NCBI RefSeq assembly: GCF_000828575.1
Contig: NZ_AP011952.1
Coordinates: 1,207,001-1,271,000, forward strand
Direction of reading: 5' to 3'
Origin: Methanothermobacter sp. CaT2
Lineage (GTDB): Archaea > Methanobacteriota > Methanobacteria > Methanobacteriales > Methanothermobacteraceae
DNA: 64,000 bases
The position numbers were made by a program, and so were the translations under genes. Numbering within the stretch: position 1 is the first letter of the stretch; each line of letters starts with the position of its first letter. The notes below the pieces were generated by a model, which was not told the DNA's origin, made no database searches, and saw only the letters and a list, made by a program, of their open reading frames with translations. Below, piece by piece: positions 1 to 7,754 of this stretch.

Positions 1-447
1 CTGATTTCCTTCAATGGCCTCCACCTTTATGACCGGCACCCCCAGCAGTTCCTCGAGTCTCTTCTCATCAAGCCTGTATCCCTTCCTCTCTGATTCACGG
101 TTGAGGTTCACTGCGATGATGGTGTTGAGGCCGAACTCGAGGATCTGAAGTGTGAGGTAGAGGTTCCTCTCAAGATTGGATGCATCAACAACACTGATTA
201 TGAGGTCCGGTCTCTCATCAAGGAGATAATCAATGACCACCTCCTCCTCGGGAGATCCCGCTGTTAGACTGTAGGTTCCTGGGAGATCTGTAATTTCAAT
301 ATCATTTCCTCTGAAGTTCAGGTATCCTGTTTTCTTTTCAACAGTCTTCCCTGGCCAGTTTCCAACGTGCTGATTGAGTCCCGTAAGGTTATTGAAGAGG
401 GTGCTCTTTCCAACATTCGGGTTTCCTGCAAGTGCTATTCTGAGCAT
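1..447 (-). CDS. feoB: Ferrous iron transporter FeoB, N-terminal GTPase part (cut by window edge)
   Basis: FeoB is a membrane Fe(II) importer with an N-terminal cytosolic G domain. Only the first ~149 residues are here, read on the minus strand from ATG at 447. The translation opens MLRIALAGNPNVGKST, where GNPNVGKS (residues 8-15) is the P-loop. A switch region containing TVEKKTG and then DLPGTYSL (the DxxG motif) follow, as in the family. The start lies inside the end of feoA, so the two genes overlap by a few bases and are probably co-transcribed. The membrane part lies beyond base 1. Identification is firm; nothing can be said about completeness. Confidence 0.95.
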   Translation of the reverse strand, partial: MLRIALAGNPNVGKSTLFNNLTGLNQHVGNWPGKTVEKKTGYLNFRGNDIEITDLPGTYSLTAGSPEEEVVIDYLLDERPDLIISVVDASNLERNLYLTLQILEFGLNTIIAVNLNRESERKGYRLDEKRLEELLGVPVIKVEAIEGNQ

Positions 448-449
448 TT

Positions 450-677
450 TTAATCCCTTACCCCTATCCTCGATGCTTCTCCCTTACGGATGGAAAAGGG
501 ATGGCCCTTCACTCTCACCTTCAGGGGGTCTCCCAGGGGTGCAGAGTTCTCAACAGTGACCCTGGATCCCCTTAATATCCCCATAACAGTTAATCTTTGC
601 CTTATATTTCCTGGAAGGTTAACGGATGTCACAGTCACAGTCGTGCCTTCCTTTATTCTGTCGAGTGTTGTTTCCAT
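450..677 (-). CDS. feoA: FeoA, SH3-like regulator/partner of FeoB
   Basis: A 75-residue cytosolic protein of the FeoA/DtxR-C (SH3-like barrel) family. It has the typical pattern: an opening strand (GTTVTVTSVN), then RQRLTVMGILRGSRVTV, then a loop with APLGDPL and a last strand. It is the normal partner of FeoB in Fe(II) uptake. A strong Shine-Dalgarno (AGGTGG) lies just before ATG 677. Its stop overlaps the feoB start, so translation is likely coupled. The upstream region carries three palindromic TTAGG..CCTAA-type boxes, which suggests iron- or manganese-dependent repression by a DtxR-family protein (inferred). Confidence 0.93.
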   Translation of the reverse strand: METTLDRIKEGTTVTVTSVNLPGNIRQRLTVMGILRGSRVTVENSAPLGDPLKVRVKGHPFSIRKGEASRIGVRD

Positions 678-686
678 GATACCACC

Positions 687-747
687 TTAGGAAATCCTAA
701 AATTTAGTTACACCTAAATCATATATAAATTTTTAGGTTTACCTAAA
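687..747. promoter_or_regulatory. Feo promoter with three DtxR/MDR1-like operator boxes
   Basis: Three inverted repeats are packed upstream of feoA. TTAGGAAATCCTAA is at 687-700, TTTAGTTACACCTAAA (imperfect) at 703-718, and TTTAGGTTTACCTAAA (perfect 6+4+6) at 732-747. A TATA-like ATATATAAAT at 721-730, read on the minus strand, would put the transcription start near 695-700, so the boxes flank TATA and cover the start. TTAGG..CCTAA half-sites are typical of DtxR/MntR-family metalloregulators, including archaeal MDR1. The regulator is not in the window. The operator role is inferred. Confidence 0.75.
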
Positions 748-775
748 CCATGTTGAAGTTAAAAAAAGAATAGCC

Positions 776-3700
776 TCAGTATCTTCCCTGGAAGAAGTAA
801 CCCGCTCCAAGGAGACACACAAGGCTTATAACACCAATTATAGCATATATGGGAGTCTGAGTGCTTGAAGAGGTGCTGCTGGTTGATGCTGCAACCTCAT
901 AGGCCTTTCCAGAACCTTCAGAAGCTCCAGAGTTTTCTGAAACCTCTGATGACTCTAAAGCCCCATCTGACGATGAACCTGATGCTCCGCCTGCATTCCC
1001 GGCGGAACCTGAAGAAGGTTCACCTGTCTCACCGATTCCATCCCCATTCACTGAGCCCGGCTGTGAATCCCCAGAGCCAGGCACATCAATGGACTTCCCT
1101 GTGGCTGCAGCCATTGCAGCCGCAAATTTTTTGAGGGCCGCCTGGTTGAGGGATGATAGCTTCACCACCCAGCTGTTGAAGACCATGTTGGCACATGTGT
1201 GGTGACAGCAGACGACACCATACTCATTAACCGTCGCGATGTACTCATCGGCAAGCCTCTGCAGTGTAGCTGAATCTGTGCTCCAGAGGCCCCTGCGGCT
1301 GGCCTCAAGGAGCCAGGCTACCGTTGAGGCGTAGGAGTAGGGCTGAAGACTCTTAAATCTGCTGCTTACCTGAGGATCAAAGACATAGGTCTCTGCAACC
1401 TTCTGCCACATCCAGTCCTGGACCAGATCAGGGGTGACTGCACTCCAGCCGAAGAGATGTCCTATCTCCTTGGATATCTGATGAGCACCTGAGAATCCCT
1501 GATTCAGCATTCCCTCAATCCATTTCGGGTTGTAGGTCCTTGTTCTGAGTTCTGCTGCAATGAAATCTGCCAGTGTCTCCAGTCGTGGTGTGAACCTTGT
1601 ATTGGCGATGTATGAGGCAACATTCCTTCCTGAAATGGTCCTTGCAGCCATCGTGAGACCCCCAAGGTACTGGTAAACGTCGTCGTTGTCAAGAACACCG
1701 TAAACACTGTCCCTGACCTGTACTGTTGCATCCACATTTGATAGCTGCTTCATGAAGACCTCCTTTGCATCAATGGCGTATATGTCCTTCCCATAGATGA
1801 ATCCCATATGATTCAGGTAGGTTTCAAGGAGCTGTGACTGATTATCCCACTTTGCAGTTGATTCAACCACTTCAGGTAGCCCGGTACCGTAACTTCCAGG
1901 GGCACTGCCAAATATCCTTGCACCGGCAAGTGTCTCCGCTGCCTGTAAACCCCTGGCAGTATAATTCGCCAGGTCTGCAAGGTAATGTTTCCTGAGGTAG
2001 TTGCCTTCCACCGGTTCATCCAGTTTCATGACAAGCCTTATCGCCTCATCCATCCTGTCGATACTGTAGGCAAATGTGTCTCTGAACAGTCCACTGATAG
2101 TGACCAGAACATCGATTCTGGGCCTTCCAAGCACTTCCAGGGGTGTTACACTTATTCCTGTGAATCTTCCTGATTTATCCCATACCGGTTCAGCTCCGAT
2201 GAGTCTCAGGACCATTGCTATTGTCTGACCACTGGTCCTCATGGTCTCAATTGCCCAGAGAACCACCCCAACAGATTCAGGGTATCTGCCATTCCTTGAA
2301 AGGTAATCTGCAATGAGGTCATCTGCCATCTTCTTACCTATCTCCCATGCAGCCCTATCAGGTGCAAGTCTGGGGTCAAAGGAGTAGGAATTCCTTCCCG
2401 TGGGCAGGAGGTCCGGTATCCTTATGGGATCAGCCCCCCGACCCGGTTCAACAAAACGTCCCTCAAGGGCCCTCAGAAGGTTTGTGATCTCCTGGTCAGT
2501 GGCAAGTTTCTCTCTTACGGCATTCCGGAACTCTGTGTTATTCCTCGATGCTGGGTCAAAGCTCACAATTGCCTCCACCATTGCATCAAGGAGCTCCCCG
2601 CTAAGGGGTTCCCCGAAGACATGTAAGCCGTAGGGTATCAGTGTTGCTGATAGCTCATCAAGCCTGTGCTCAATTCGATCAAGGGCCTCTTCAAAGGAAG
2701 CATTGAGGTCAATGTTAAGTTCCCTGTGAAGGTCCAGTTTAACCGTGAGATTTCTGATTTCCTCAGCGATTATCAGCTTTCTCTGGGAATCCTCAGAAGT
2801 ATGGTAAAGGTTAATTTTGTGTTCAAGTTCCGATAGATCCCCGTAAAGTTCACTTACCACCATAGGGGGGATGTTATGGTTTATGAGAACCGCGTACCCA
2901 CGCCTCTTTGCCTGAGTCCCCTCACCAGGGTTGTTTACGATGTAGGGGTAGATATGTGGCAGGTCACCTATCATCACGTCGGGCCAGTCAAGGGATGATA
3001 GACCAACTGATTTCCCTGGTAACCATTCGAGGGTTCCATGTGTACCAAGATGTATAACTGCGTTGAAGTTTTTCTGAAGCCAGAGATAGAATGCAAGGTA
3101 CTGGTGGTGCGGTGGGAGTGTTGTTGAATGTATGAGGTCAGCTGCATCCTCGCCGAATCCGCGCATTGGCTGGGGGCCGAGGAATACGTTGCCAAGCATA
3201 ACACCCGGGATCACTATGCTGCCATTGTAGACCATGACGTTTCCAGGGGCAGGTCCCCATGTCGCTGTTATGTTATTTCTCAGGGTTTCTGGCAGTAGAC
3301 TGAACCAGTTAAGGTATTCAGATACTGGAACTGTTACTGCACCGGCCCTGACAACCTTCTCAAGTTCACCCGGAGCCCATGAACCCACATTCAGGCCCGG
3401 CCCGAGGAGTATGTTTATCACCTCTGCAGTGGATTTTTCCTCAACATTGTAGCCAGCACTCCTTAGTGCCCTCAGTATGTTGCTGATGCTCTCTGGTACG
3501 TTGAGGTAACTCGCACTGATACCATCCTTACCCCCACCAATGTTGTAGTATATAAGGGCTATCTTCTTTTCCGCATTTGGAAGTTCCCTTAACTTTATCC
3601 AGTTGATCAATCTCTCTGTGAGCCTCTCTATCCTGTCAGGAATCGGAACATAGTATGTATAACGCAGCCCTGTCTGAGGGTCTGTCTCCTCAACTCCGCC

Positions 3701-4765
3701 GCCGATCATGACTGGCTCTATCCTTCCGTCGATCTCTGGAAGTGCTATCTGCCAGTACACCTCAGATGAAAGTCCTGATATGCTCTCGTTCCATGCCCTG
3801 AGATTTGATGCATAGACCGCGGCAATTGCTGGTAAATCAAGTTCCGTGAGGATTGCTGTGGAGTTCAGGGGATCACCGCTGTATAAATTGAATCCCATGC
3901 ATGTTATGAGACCGCTGATCCTGGGAGTCCTGTTACCATCCAGGAAGAAGTTCTCAATAAGGTTCCTCTTTGTAGCTGTGTCAGCTGCAAAGCCAAGGAT
4001 CACATTGTAACCCTTTCTCTCCAGGCTCTCAAGTATGGCTGTGTGCATTCTCATGTCGCTTCCACGGTAGTATGTATCGAATGTGATTATGCCCACCCAT
4101 GGTTTTCCTGCCCTGTAGTGGCCGCTCTGAACATACCAGGAGTAGTAACGGTCCCATGCTGTGAACTGTTCGCCGGCGTCTGGGTGATATACAAATGATT
4201 TCACTGCGGGAATGGCTGTTACATTCTCCTCATTTTTTAGCTGCATTCCAGCGTCCCTCAGAAGGAGGAGCATCATTCTCCGGAAGTTCTCGGGGCCTCC
4301 CTGATCCCAGATGTACTTCACTGTTGCATTGTCCGCACCCACACGGGGATTATCCTTGAATGTGTTACCGGTTCCTATGGCAATTATTTTCCTTGCCCCC
4401 GTAACATTAAGGATTGGATTGACCTTCGTCAGGGTGTTTGGAGAACTTATCATCTGAATGAGAATCACGTCAGCCTTTCTACCCGCCTCCAGTGCCGCCA
4501 TGTCTATCTGAGGATCGTTCCTTAGAAGTTCATCGTTTGTGAACATTGAAAGATTGAATCTGTAGCCGTCCCTTCCTGCAAGTTTATAGCCTTCCACTAT
4601 TGCCTTTGTACTCGAAGTTGACCCTGTGATTATGAGAATACTGTAATGGGAAGAATTCTGCTGAATCGCATCCTCTGTGACGTTGCTGCTGTTATCAGCC
4701 GCTGAAACACCTCCCGCAAGCATGATTGTCATGAGTAAAATCACTGGAATAACTGATATTCTCAA
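776..4765 (-). CDS. Exported, membrane-anchored CobN/Mg-chelatase H-like protein
   Basis: A 1,329-residue protein of the CobN/BchH superfamily, the large subunit of cobalt and magnesium chelatases. The family motif HLGTHGTLEWLPGK lies near residues 571-584. Unlike cytosolic CobN it starts with a clear signal peptide (hydrophobic to about residue 22, ending GGVSAA). It has many N-x-S/T sequons and ends in a Ser/Gly-rich linker (about 1215-1300), one membrane helix and a short FQGRY tail. The translation start is TTG at 4765 with a perfect GGAGGTGA signal. No chelatase ATPase (ChlI/ChlD or CobST) gene is in the window. It lies beside feoAB and divergent from a DUF169/ferredoxin cluster. The fold is secure; substrate and activity are unknown, and a surface metal- or tetrapyrrole-handling role is inference. 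Confidence 0.85.
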   Translation of the reverse strand: MRISVIPVILLMTIMLAGGVSAADNSSNVTEDAIQQNSSHYSILIITGSTSSTKAIVEGYKLAGRDGYRFNLSMFTNDELLRNDPQIDMAALEAGRKADVILIQMISSPNTLTKVNPILNVTGARKIIAIGTGNTFKDNPRVGADNATVKYIWDQGGPENFRRMMLLLLRDAGMQLKNEENVTAIPAVKSFVYHPDAGEQFTAWDRYYSWYVQSGHYRAGKPWVGIITFDTYYRGSDMRMHTAILESLERKGYNVILGFAADTATKRNLIENFFLDGNRTPRISGLITCMGFNLYSGDPLNSTAILTELDLPAIAAVYASNLRAWNESISGLSSEVYWQIALPEIDGRIEPVMIGGGVEETDPQTGLRYTYYVPIPDRIERLTERLINWIKLRELPNAEKKIALIYYNIGGGKDGISASYLNVPESISNILRALRSAGYNVEEKSTAEVINILLGPGLNVGSWAPGELEKVVRAGAVTVPVSEYLNWFSLLPETLRNNITATWGPAPGNVMVYNGSIVIPGVMLGNVFLGPQPMRGFGEDAADLIHSTTLPPHHQYLAFYLWLQKNFNAVIHLGTHGTLEWLPGKSVGLSSLDWPDVMIGDLPHIYPYIVNNPGEGTQAKRRGYAVLINHNIPPMVVSELYGDLSELEHKINLYHTSEDSQRKLIIAEEIRNLTVKLDLHRELNIDLNASFEEALDRIEHRLDELSATLIPYGLHVFGEPLSGELLDAMVEAIVSFDPASRNNTEFRNAVREKLATDQEITNLLRALEGRFVEPGRGADPIRIPDLLPTGRNSYSFDPRLAPDRAAWEIGKKMADDLIADYLSRNGRYPESVGVVLWAIETMRTSGQTIAMVLRLIGAEPVWDKSGRFTGISVTPLEVLGRPRIDVLVTISGLFRDTFAYSIDRMDEAIRLVMKLDEPVEGNYLRKHYLADLANYTARGLQAAETLAGARIFGSAPGSYGTGLPEVVESTAKWDNQSQLLETYLNHMGFIYGKDIYAIDAKEVFMKQLSNVDATVQVRDSVYGVLDNDDVYQYLGGLTMAARTISGRNVASYIANTRFTPRLETLADFIAAELRTRTYNPKWIEGMLNQGFSGAHQISKEIGHLFGWSAVTPDLVQDWMWQKVAETYVFDPQVSSRFKSLQPYSYASTVAWLLEASRRGLWSTDSATLQRLADEYIATVNEYGVVCCHHTCANMVFNSWVVKLSSLNQAALKKFAAAMAAATGKSIDVPGSGDSQPGSVNGDGIGETGEPSSGSAGNAGGASGSSSDGALESSEVSENSGASEGSGKAYEVAASTSSTSSSTQTPIYAIIGVISLVCLLGAGYFFQGRY

Positions 4766-4804
4766 AATTTCACCTCCATTATACTTTATCTCAAATCATC
4801 TTTG

Positions 4805-4854
4805 CTTTAATAAAATATAAAATTTTCTTTAATGAAAATAATATTTACTTTAAT
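4805..4854. promoter_or_regulatory. Three CTTTAAT direct repeats in the divergent promoter
   Basis: The heptamer CTTTAAT occurs at 4805-4811, 4827-4833 and 4848-4854, that is with 22- and 21-bp spacing (two helical turns). It lies between the divergent CobN-like and DUF169 genes in very AT-rich DNA. Direct repeats on one face of the helix suggest a cooperative regulator site. The regulator is unknown, and AT-rich DNA can produce such words by chance. Confidence 0.4.
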
Positions 4855-4868
4855 ATAAATCCATAAAC

Positions 4869-4877
4869 TTAAATATA
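4869..4877 (+). promoter_or_regulatory. TATA box of the leaderless DUF169 gene
   Basis: TTAAATATA is centred about 26 bp upstream of ATG 4899, the usual archaeal TATA-to-start-site distance. There is no Shine-Dalgarno before this ATG, so the message is probably leaderless. Confidence 0.5.
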
Positions 4878-4898
4878 CTGATTTATCAATATATCTCC

Positions 4899-5609
4899 AT
4901 GATCAGTGAAGCTACAGCAAAAATGATGTCCATCCTGGATCTCAGTTACTCCCCGGTGGGTGTGAAATTCACAGATGAAGTACCTGAGAATGCGGTTATA
5001 CTCAGGAAGCACAGATACTGCCAGGCCCTCATGAAGGCACGGCAGGGTGAAGTGGTTGTGCTTCCCGGCCAGGAGATAACATGCCCCGCAGCTGCACGGG
5101 CTCTGGGTTTCAGTGAACTCCCTGAAAAACTGAAAACCGGGATGGGCCTTGTGGGCTTCGGGATCGTGGAGAAGGAGGAGACCGGGGTAAGAATGTTTCA
5201 GGATATGCCCGAAGTTGAATGGGAAGGGCAGAGCATACTCCTTTACCCCCTTGACAGGTACGATGAAGAACCAGACGTTGTGGTTGTGGAGGATCGCCCA
5301 GAGAAGCTCATGTGGATAGCCCTGGCATACCTCAATCTGAGGGGAGGGGAGAGAATACAGAGCTCAACAGCGGTGCTTCAGGCGGTCTGTGTGGATGCCA
5401 CAATCATACCCTATCTGACATCAGAGCTCAACATCAGTCTGGGATGCTATGGATGCAGGGATGCAAGCGACATAGAACCAGAGGATGCACTGGTTGGCTT
5501 TCCAGGATCTATCCTCCTAGAAATCGTTGAAAAACTTGAATATCTGAATGAAAGGGCCATACCCCGTTCAAGGGCAAAAAATGCCCTTAAAAATTTGAGA
5601 GGTGATTGA
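4899..5609 (+). CDS. DUF169 family protein
   Basis: 236 residues, DUF169 family (function unknown, common in methanogens). The N-terminus has the family pattern SYSPVGVKFTDE. Conserved cysteines are visible in RYCQAL (about residue 41), EITCPAAARALGF (about 66-78) and a late LGCYGCRDASDIEPED segment. These cysteine positions recur in the second DUF169 gene at 60081-60749, which suggests metal, cluster or redox chemistry (inference). First gene of a run: the next start follows its TGA by one base (ferredoxin at 5611). It is divergent from the CobN-like gene. Cytosolic; no membrane segment. Confidence 0.85.
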   Translation: MISEATAKMMSILDLSYSPVGVKFTDEVPENAVILRKHRYCQALMKARQGEVVVLPGQEITCPAAARALGFSELPEKLKTGMGLVGFGIVEKEETGVRMFQDMPEVEWEGQSILLYPLDRYDEEPDVVVVEDRPEKLMWIALAYLNLRGGERIQSSTAVLQAVCVDATIIPYLTSELNISLGCYGCRDASDIEPEDALVGFPGSILLEIVEKLEYLNERAIPRSRAKNALKNLRGD

Positions 5610-5610
5610 A

Positions 5611-5921
5611 ATGGCATGGTTTGCTGGATACCCACGTGAAAAGATAGAATGGTACCCACCATTGATCCGGAAAAATGCGTTAAATGCGGTATGTGCATGA
5701 ACTGTGGACAGAAGGTCTACAGGTGGACAAAGGAGGGTCCGGTGGTCGCACAGCCCTACAAATGCGTTGTGGGATGCACAACATGCGCAACACTCTGTCA
5801 GGGAAACGCCATAACGTTCCCGGACAAGGATAAACTGAGGGAACTCTACAAGAAAGAAGGTATATGGGCAAAGGTTAAAAGGGAACTCATCAAGGAGGGT
5901 AAACTGGAACCCGAGGAATGA
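5611..5921 (+). CDS. 4Fe-4S ferredoxin-like protein with a one-base frameshift near its N-terminus
   Basis: The main frame (from ATG 5649) encodes a small iron-sulfur protein with CVKCGMCMNCG and a second group C-x3-CTTCATLC, enough for one or two clusters. The ATG at 5649 has no ribosome binding site. In another frame, ATG 5611 sits right behind GGTGATTGAA, just after the DUF169 stop. It reads MAWFAGYPREKIEWYP and would continue perfectly into TIDPEKCVKCG if one C were added to the CCC at 5656-5658. The intact protein (about 103 residues) would start like related ferredoxins with a ...EWYPTID lead. So the gene is frameshifted, mis-sequenced in a C-run, or recoded. Electron carrier for the neighbouring DUF169 protein is an inference. 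Confidence 0.8.
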
Positions 5922-5929
5922 GGGATCAA

Positions 5930-6214
5930 ATGAAACTCACATACATACCCTCAGCATACATCACCCACACCGGTAAGATTTATGAGATCACTGTTGAAGT
6001 TCCGGGTGTGAAGAAGAGCGATATCCACCTTGAGATGACGGAGCATGGTTTCTGTCTCAATGCTGAAGGTGAAAAGTTTAAGTACAGCGGGTGCTGGTCA
6101 CTTGCGCACCGTGTGAAGCCAGAAACTGCGTCTGCAGGTTTCTCAGATGGTCTGCTAAGGATAACTGTTGAACTTGCAGAGGGCGTTAAGGGTCTTGAGG
6201 TCCCGGTGGACTGA
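5930..6214 (+). CDS. Small Hsp20/alpha-crystallin-like protein
   Basis: About 94 residues. The pattern YEITVEVPGVKKSDIHLEMTEHGF followed by GFSDGLLRITVEL matches the beta-sandwich core of Hsp20-like (alpha-crystallin/CS) domains. It lacks the long N-terminal arm and the C-terminal IxI tail of typical sHsps, so oligomeric chaperone activity is doubtful. ATG 5930 is chosen because GAGGGATCAA precedes it; the upstream ATG at 5918 overlaps the ferredoxin stop. It belongs to the DUF169-ferredoxin run. The role could be protein protection or partner binding in this redox cluster; not known. Confidence 0.7.
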   Translation: MKLTYIPSAYITHTGKIYEITVEVPGVKKSDIHLEMTEHGFCLNAEGEKFKYSGCWSLAHRVKPETASAGFSDGLLRITVELAEGVKGLEVPVD

Positions 6215-6222
6215 CCTCAATA

Positions 6223-6236
6223 CTCTTCTCTTTTTC
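6223..6236 (+). terminator. Pyrimidine-rich transcription end after the DUF169 cluster
   Basis: CTCTTCTCTTTTTC directly follows the stop of the Hsp20-like gene. Archaeal RNA polymerase stops at oligo-T runs in the non-template strand, so this is a plausible weak terminator. Confidence 0.4.
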
Positions 6237-6305
6237 AGGAGCATCCATAAAAATTCAGCATCATCATGAACAGAGATATCAGTGGGAACCAGCATATTAC
6301 TGATT

Positions 6306-6467
6306 ATGACAAAAAAGATGGTCGGGATTCGCTGCCAGTGCAGTGACCCCGCGGTGAAGAGAAGGGGTTCCGGTATGAGGACCGTGATGTGCCCCATCTG
6401 TGGCAGGATATACAGGACAGACAGGGAGGACCAGGTCTGCTTCAACTGCAGGAAGGGCAGGTCCTGA
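6306..6467 (+). CDS. Small zinc-ribbon protein
   Basis: A ~53-residue basic protein ending in CPICGRIYRTDREDQVC followed by FNCRKGRS: two Cys-x2-Cys knuckles typical of a zinc ribbon, plus an upstream CQC pair. The start is uncertain. ATG 6306 (MTKKMVG...) or 6318 are possible, and no clear Shine-Dalgarno is visible. It lies between the Hsp20-like gene and the convergent protease. Function unknown; nucleic-acid or protein binding is possible. Confidence 0.55.
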   Translation: MTKKMVGIRCQCSDPAVKRRGSGMRTVMCPICGRIYRTDREDQVCFNCRKGRS

Positions 6468-6485
6468 TGGGGATGGCCAATAGAA

Positions 6486-7643
6486 TCAGAACATCATGAG
6501 AAGTCCCCGCCCGGTTCCCCAGATTATACTCACCGCTATGATGAGTATAACAAATATGGATACGTAGCTAACAGCAGGCTTCACAATCCTCTCAGGTAAC
6601 CTGTACCTCAGGAGCTCCTCGAACATCAGGCCGCCGTCCAGGGGCTTCGCAGGAAGGAGGTTCACCGTACCAACCGCAAAGTTGAGGAAGAATATCCAGA
6701 AGAAGAGTTCCTCAAGATAGGTCAGGGCGAAGGGGAAGGTATCCCCCAATACTGATGCAACGGAGTCCCTCACCCGGAGGTGGTTGCTGGTCCGGATGCC
6801 CATGTAGGCCCTGCTTGAGTTGTTAGGATTCCTCCCGGTCTTCAGGTGGAAGGTCCCCTGATCCGTGGTTATATTGATAACCTCCCCCACACCTATCGTT
6901 TTGAGTGCAGCGCTGTAGGTTGTCAGGTTACTTGTTGGCATCCCGTTGATGCTCTCAATTACAAGTCCAGGGGTGAGGACCTTGCTCGCCGGGCTTCCTG
7001 GCACAACGCTGTCTATCTGAACACCATCTGGCTGGAATGCTGCGGGCATGGCAAAGCTCGAAATCCCGAAGAAGAGGGCGAAGCATATACCTGCAAGTAT
7101 AAGGTTTGCCACGGATCCGGCAGCATATATCCTCATCTTTGAGATGGGTCTGATTTTTTTGATGTCCTCCTCGTCAGGTTCAACGAATGCACCCGGAAGT
7201 ATTGCGAGGAGAAGGAGGCCAATTGATTTTATGCGGACACCCTCCAGCCTTGCAAGGATACCATGGGCAAACTCATGGACCACGATGACCGTCGCAAGTC
7301 CAATTATACCATACCCCAGGGGCACGTAGACCGGTGAACCGGGTATGTCAACACCCGGCACTATGAGTGACGCCTGGGGAGTTACAAATATGTTCTGGAG
7401 GGACATCACAAGCATGTAGAGCATGTAGAACATGAAGAAGAATGCCACGGGTATGCCTGCATTCATGATCCATCGCCATAGCCTGGGATGGCCTGATGCA
7501 AGACCATCTATGAATCCCCTGAGCCTCTTAGTCCTTCTCATTAGCAGGGGCCCATGTATCTCAATCTTCAGGCTGTCCCTGAACAGGATGGCCATTGTCC
7601 ATATGAGAATAAATGCGATTAGATAAAACCATAAAGCGTTCAT
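6486..7643 (-). CDS. Site-2 protease family (M50) membrane metalloprotease with PDZ domain
   Basis: 385 residues. HEFAH at about 123-127 is the HExxH zinc site in a membrane helix, and LLPAKPLDGG near the C-terminus supplies the LDG zinc aspartate. Between them lies a PDZ-like domain (VDSVVPGSPASKVLTPGLVIESINGMPTS is recognisable in pieces). There are several membrane helices at both ends. S2P proteases cut transmembrane substrates such as anti-sigma factors or signal peptides; the archaeal substrate is unknown. ATG 7643 is preferred (GAGGGTG upstream) over a GTG at 7655. It ends close to the convergent zinc-ribbon gene. Confidence 0.9.
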   Translation of the reverse strand: MNALWFYLIAFILIWTMAILFRDSLKIEIHGPLLMRRTKRLRGFIDGLASGHPRLWRWIMNAGIPVAFFFMFYMLYMLVMSLQNIFVTPQASLIVPGVDIPGSPVYVPLGYGIIGLATVIVVHEFAHGILARLEGVRIKSIGLLLLAILPGAFVEPDEEDIKKIRPISKMRIYAAGSVANLILAGICFALFFGISSFAMPAAFQPDGVQIDSVVPGSPASKVLTPGLVIESINGMPTSNLTTYSAALKTIGVGEVINITTDQGTFHLKTGRNPNNSSRAYMGIRTSNHLRVRDSVASVLGDTFPFALTYLEELFFWIFFLNFAVGTVNLLPAKPLDGGLMFEELLRYRLPERIVKPAVSYVSIFVILIIAVSIIWGTGRGLLMMF

Positions 7644-7754
7644 ATCAGATAACACCCTCTTGTTTTAATGGTTGTTTCAGCAGCCATATATATCCATCAG
7701 TTTTAACGCTTCCCTCATGATGGCAGATCCAGTTTAAGGATCCCTAAACATCCA

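Noticed and set aside
703-718. TTACAC word resembling an origin box near feoA
   Set aside because: Only partial match (TTACACCTAAA) and it is part of a metalloregulator-like palindrome.
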